Of a DNA stretch of 64,000 nt, positions 62,515-64,000 are shown one piece after another. The notes under the pieces are model-generated. The model had not been told where the DNA came from. It ran no database searches and was given only the letters and a program-made list of their open reading frames with translations. This DNA comes from Bacteroidota bacterium (GTDB lineage Bacteria > Bacteroidota > Bacteroidia > Chitinophagales > Chitinophagaceae). Both the position numbers and the translations under genes were made by a program. The stretch lies in the NCBI GenBank assembly GCA_029555415.1, contig JAKPSI010000011.1, forward strand, positions 1-64,000. The letters run 5' to 3'. The first letter of the stretch is position 1. Each line of letters opens with the position of its first letter.

Positions 62515-64000
62515 ATGTCTTCAACAAAATTGAATCAACGGGTCGACTTTGGTAAGATCAAGCATCTGGCCGAGACACCCGACCTGCTCGAAGTACAGAT
62601 CCAGTCTTTTAAAGAGTTTTTCCAGCTCGAAACGACGCCTGACAAGCGGAACATCGAAGGATTGTTCCGGGTGTTCAAGGAAAATTTCCCGATCACTGAT
62701 ACGCGGAACATTTTCGTACTGGAATTCCTGGACTACTTTATCGATCCCCCGCGTTATACGATCGAAGAATGTATGGAACGTGGTTTGACCTATGCGGTGC
62801 CCCTGAAGGCCAAACTGCGGTTGAGCTGTAACGACGAAGAACACGTCGATTTCCAGACGATTGTTCAGGACGTGTTCCTGGGTAACATCCCTTACATGAC
62901 CCCCCGTGGTACTTTCGTGATCAACGGTGCGGAGCGTGTAGTGGTTTCCCAGCTGCACCGTTCTCCGGGTGTATTCTTCGGACAATCGATCCACCCCAAC
63001 GGAACCAAGATCTATTCCGCACGTGTGATCCCCTTCAAGGGCGCATGGATGGAATTCGCAACGGATATCAACAACGTGATGTACGCGTACATCGACCGTA
63101 AGAAGAAATTCCCGGTCACCACGCTGCTCCGTTCCATCGGTTATGAAACCGATAAGGACATTCTCGAACTGTTCGGTATGGCCGATGAGGTGAAGACCGA
63201 CAAGAAGACCCTGGGCAAATATGTGGGCCGCCGCCTGGCAGCACGCGTACTGCGCACATGGGTTGAAGATTTCGTGGATGAGGATACCGGTGAAGTTGTT
63301 TCCATCGAACGTAACGAGATCGTGATGGAACGCGATACCGTTCTCGATGAAGAAGCCATTGCAACGATCGCTGAGATGGACGGTAAAAGCGTCTTCATCC
63401 AGCGTGAAGATGTTGGTGGTGACTATGCGATCATCTACAACACCCTGAACAAGGATACTTCCAACAGCGAACTCGAAGCCGTTCAGTTCATCTACCGCCA
63501 GTTGCGCGGTGCAGATGCGCCGGATAACGAGACCGCCCGCGGTATCATCGATAAATTATTCTTCAGCGACAAGCGTTACGACCTCGGCGAAGTTGGCCGT
63601 TACAAGATCAACCGCAAACTGAACCTGGATGCGCCGCTTGACCAGAAGACGCTTACACGTGAAGACATCATTCTGATCATCAAATATCTCGTACGCCTTA
63701 CCAATGGTAAAGCCGAGATCGATGATATCGATCACCTGAGCAACCGTCGCGTACGTACCGTAGGCGAACAGCTGTACGCTCAGTTCGGTGTGGGTCTGGC
63801 CCGTATGGCCCGTACCATCCGTGAAAGAATGAACGTGCGTGACAATGAGGTATTCACTCCCGTGGACCTGATCAACGCCCGTACACTTTCTTCCGTGATC
63901 AACTCATTCTTCGGTACTTCACAGCTCTCTCAGTTCCTCGATCAGACGAACCCGCTGTCAGAGATCACCCACAAACGCCGTATCTCCGCACTCGGGCCAG
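62515..64000 (+). CDS. rpoB: RNA polymerase beta subunit (3' part beyond window)
   Basis: The first 495 codons are present. Motifs include [32 protein letters not shown] and, at the very end, the rifampicin-binding cluster [29 protein letters not shown], of which the Asp, His and Arg residues read as the usual sensitive type. The start [13 protein letters not shown] at 62515 gives the normal N-terminus. It is transcribed from its own promoter since rplL is separated by a terminator and an antisense gene. Confidence 0.98.
   Translation, partial: MSSTKLNQRVDFGKIKHLAETPDLLEVQIQSFKEFFQLETTPDKRNIEGLFRVFKENFPITDTRNIFVLEFLDYFIDPPRYTIEECMERGLTYAVPLKAKLRLSCNDEEHVDFQTIVQDVFLGNIPYMTPRGTFVINGAERVVVSQLHRSPGVFFGQSIHPNGTKIYSARVIPFKGAWMEFATDINNVMYAYIDRKKKFPVTTLLRSIGYETDKDILELFGMADEVKTDKKTLGKYVGRRLAARVLRTWVEDFVDEDTGEVVSIERNEIVMERDTVLDEEAIATIAEMDGKSVFIQREDVGGDYAIIYNTLNKDTSNSELEAVQFIYRQLRGADAPDNETARGIIDKLFFSDKRYDLGEVGRYKINRKLNLDAPLDQKTLTREDIILIIKYLVRLTNGKAEIDDIDHLSNRRVRTVGEQLYAQFGVGLARMARTIRERMNVRDNEVFTPVDLINARTLSSVINSFFGTSQLSQFLDQTNPLSEITHKRRISALGP

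Overview
The window looks like a chromosomal segment of a Bacteroidota bacterium, most likely a member of the Chitinophagaceae/Chitinophagales. Support comes from a type IX secretion (T9SS) sorting domain and a gingipain-like PorU-type peptidase, promoters that fit the Bacteroidota TTG-N17-20-TAnnTTTG pattern, A-rich rather than Shine-Dalgarno (SD) leaders, the HMA-like/AraC fusion and the gene order rpsU-xerC-hpf-tRNAs-tuf-trnW-secE-nusG-rplKAJL-rpoB. Family assignments were made by reading translated sequence; no database search was run. No insertion sequence, prophage or CRISPR array was recognised. Layout: 1-14.6 kb is housekeeping. It holds queA (cut by the window edge), a giant secreted TraB/GumN protein, a fused peptide-transporter ATPase, AMP nucleosidase, a stand-alone HsdR-N-like nuclease fold, glutamate dehydrogenase, a tdk-ccmB-ccmC-ccmD group, and waaA (Kdo transferase), which has no ATG, GTG or TTG at its expected start. 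14.7-20.9 kb is one plus-strand operon for surface-glycan precursors: DegT aminotransferase, UDP-glucose dehydrogenase, UDP-glucuronate decarboxylase (UDP-xylose), a second UDP-hexosamine dehydrogenase, rfbC and rfbD. 21-28 kb carries two secreted proteins, then a translationally coupled signalling cassette (HMA/AraC regulator, hybrid histidine kinase, lone receiver), and tRNA-Gln. 28.1-28.7 kb holds a small four-helix-bundle (S23/IVS-type) gene between inverted copies of a repeat that recurs elsewhere in the window. 28.7-35.8 kb is a cyanophycin locus: cyanophycin synthetase on the minus strand, and on the plus strand a Tat-type class V aminotransferase, an APC permease, cyanophycinase and an SGNH hydrolase. 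37-43.5 kb encodes a PorV-like barrel and a 1691-residue C25 peptidase (PorU2-like), followed by an Hsp70/HscA-like chaperone. 45.4-50.6 kb is a minus-strand envelope operon (riboflavin synthase, acyltransferase, membrane glycosyltransferase, sulfatase-fold enzyme, methyltransferase). 50.7-64 kb is the translation/transcription block, ending inside rpoB. It is unusual in three ways: a lipoprotein archaemetzincin starts 3 nt after the hpf terminator, an LTA-synthase-like enzyme and a methyltransferase separate nusG from rplK, and an antisense helix-hairpin-helix gene separates rplL from rpoB. The observations most worth a second look are the S23 gene with its dispersed repeat family, the waaA start, the strong SD of rpsU, the shared C-rich start region of the translation-machinery promoters, the rplK leader hairpins and the composition of the cyanophycin locus.
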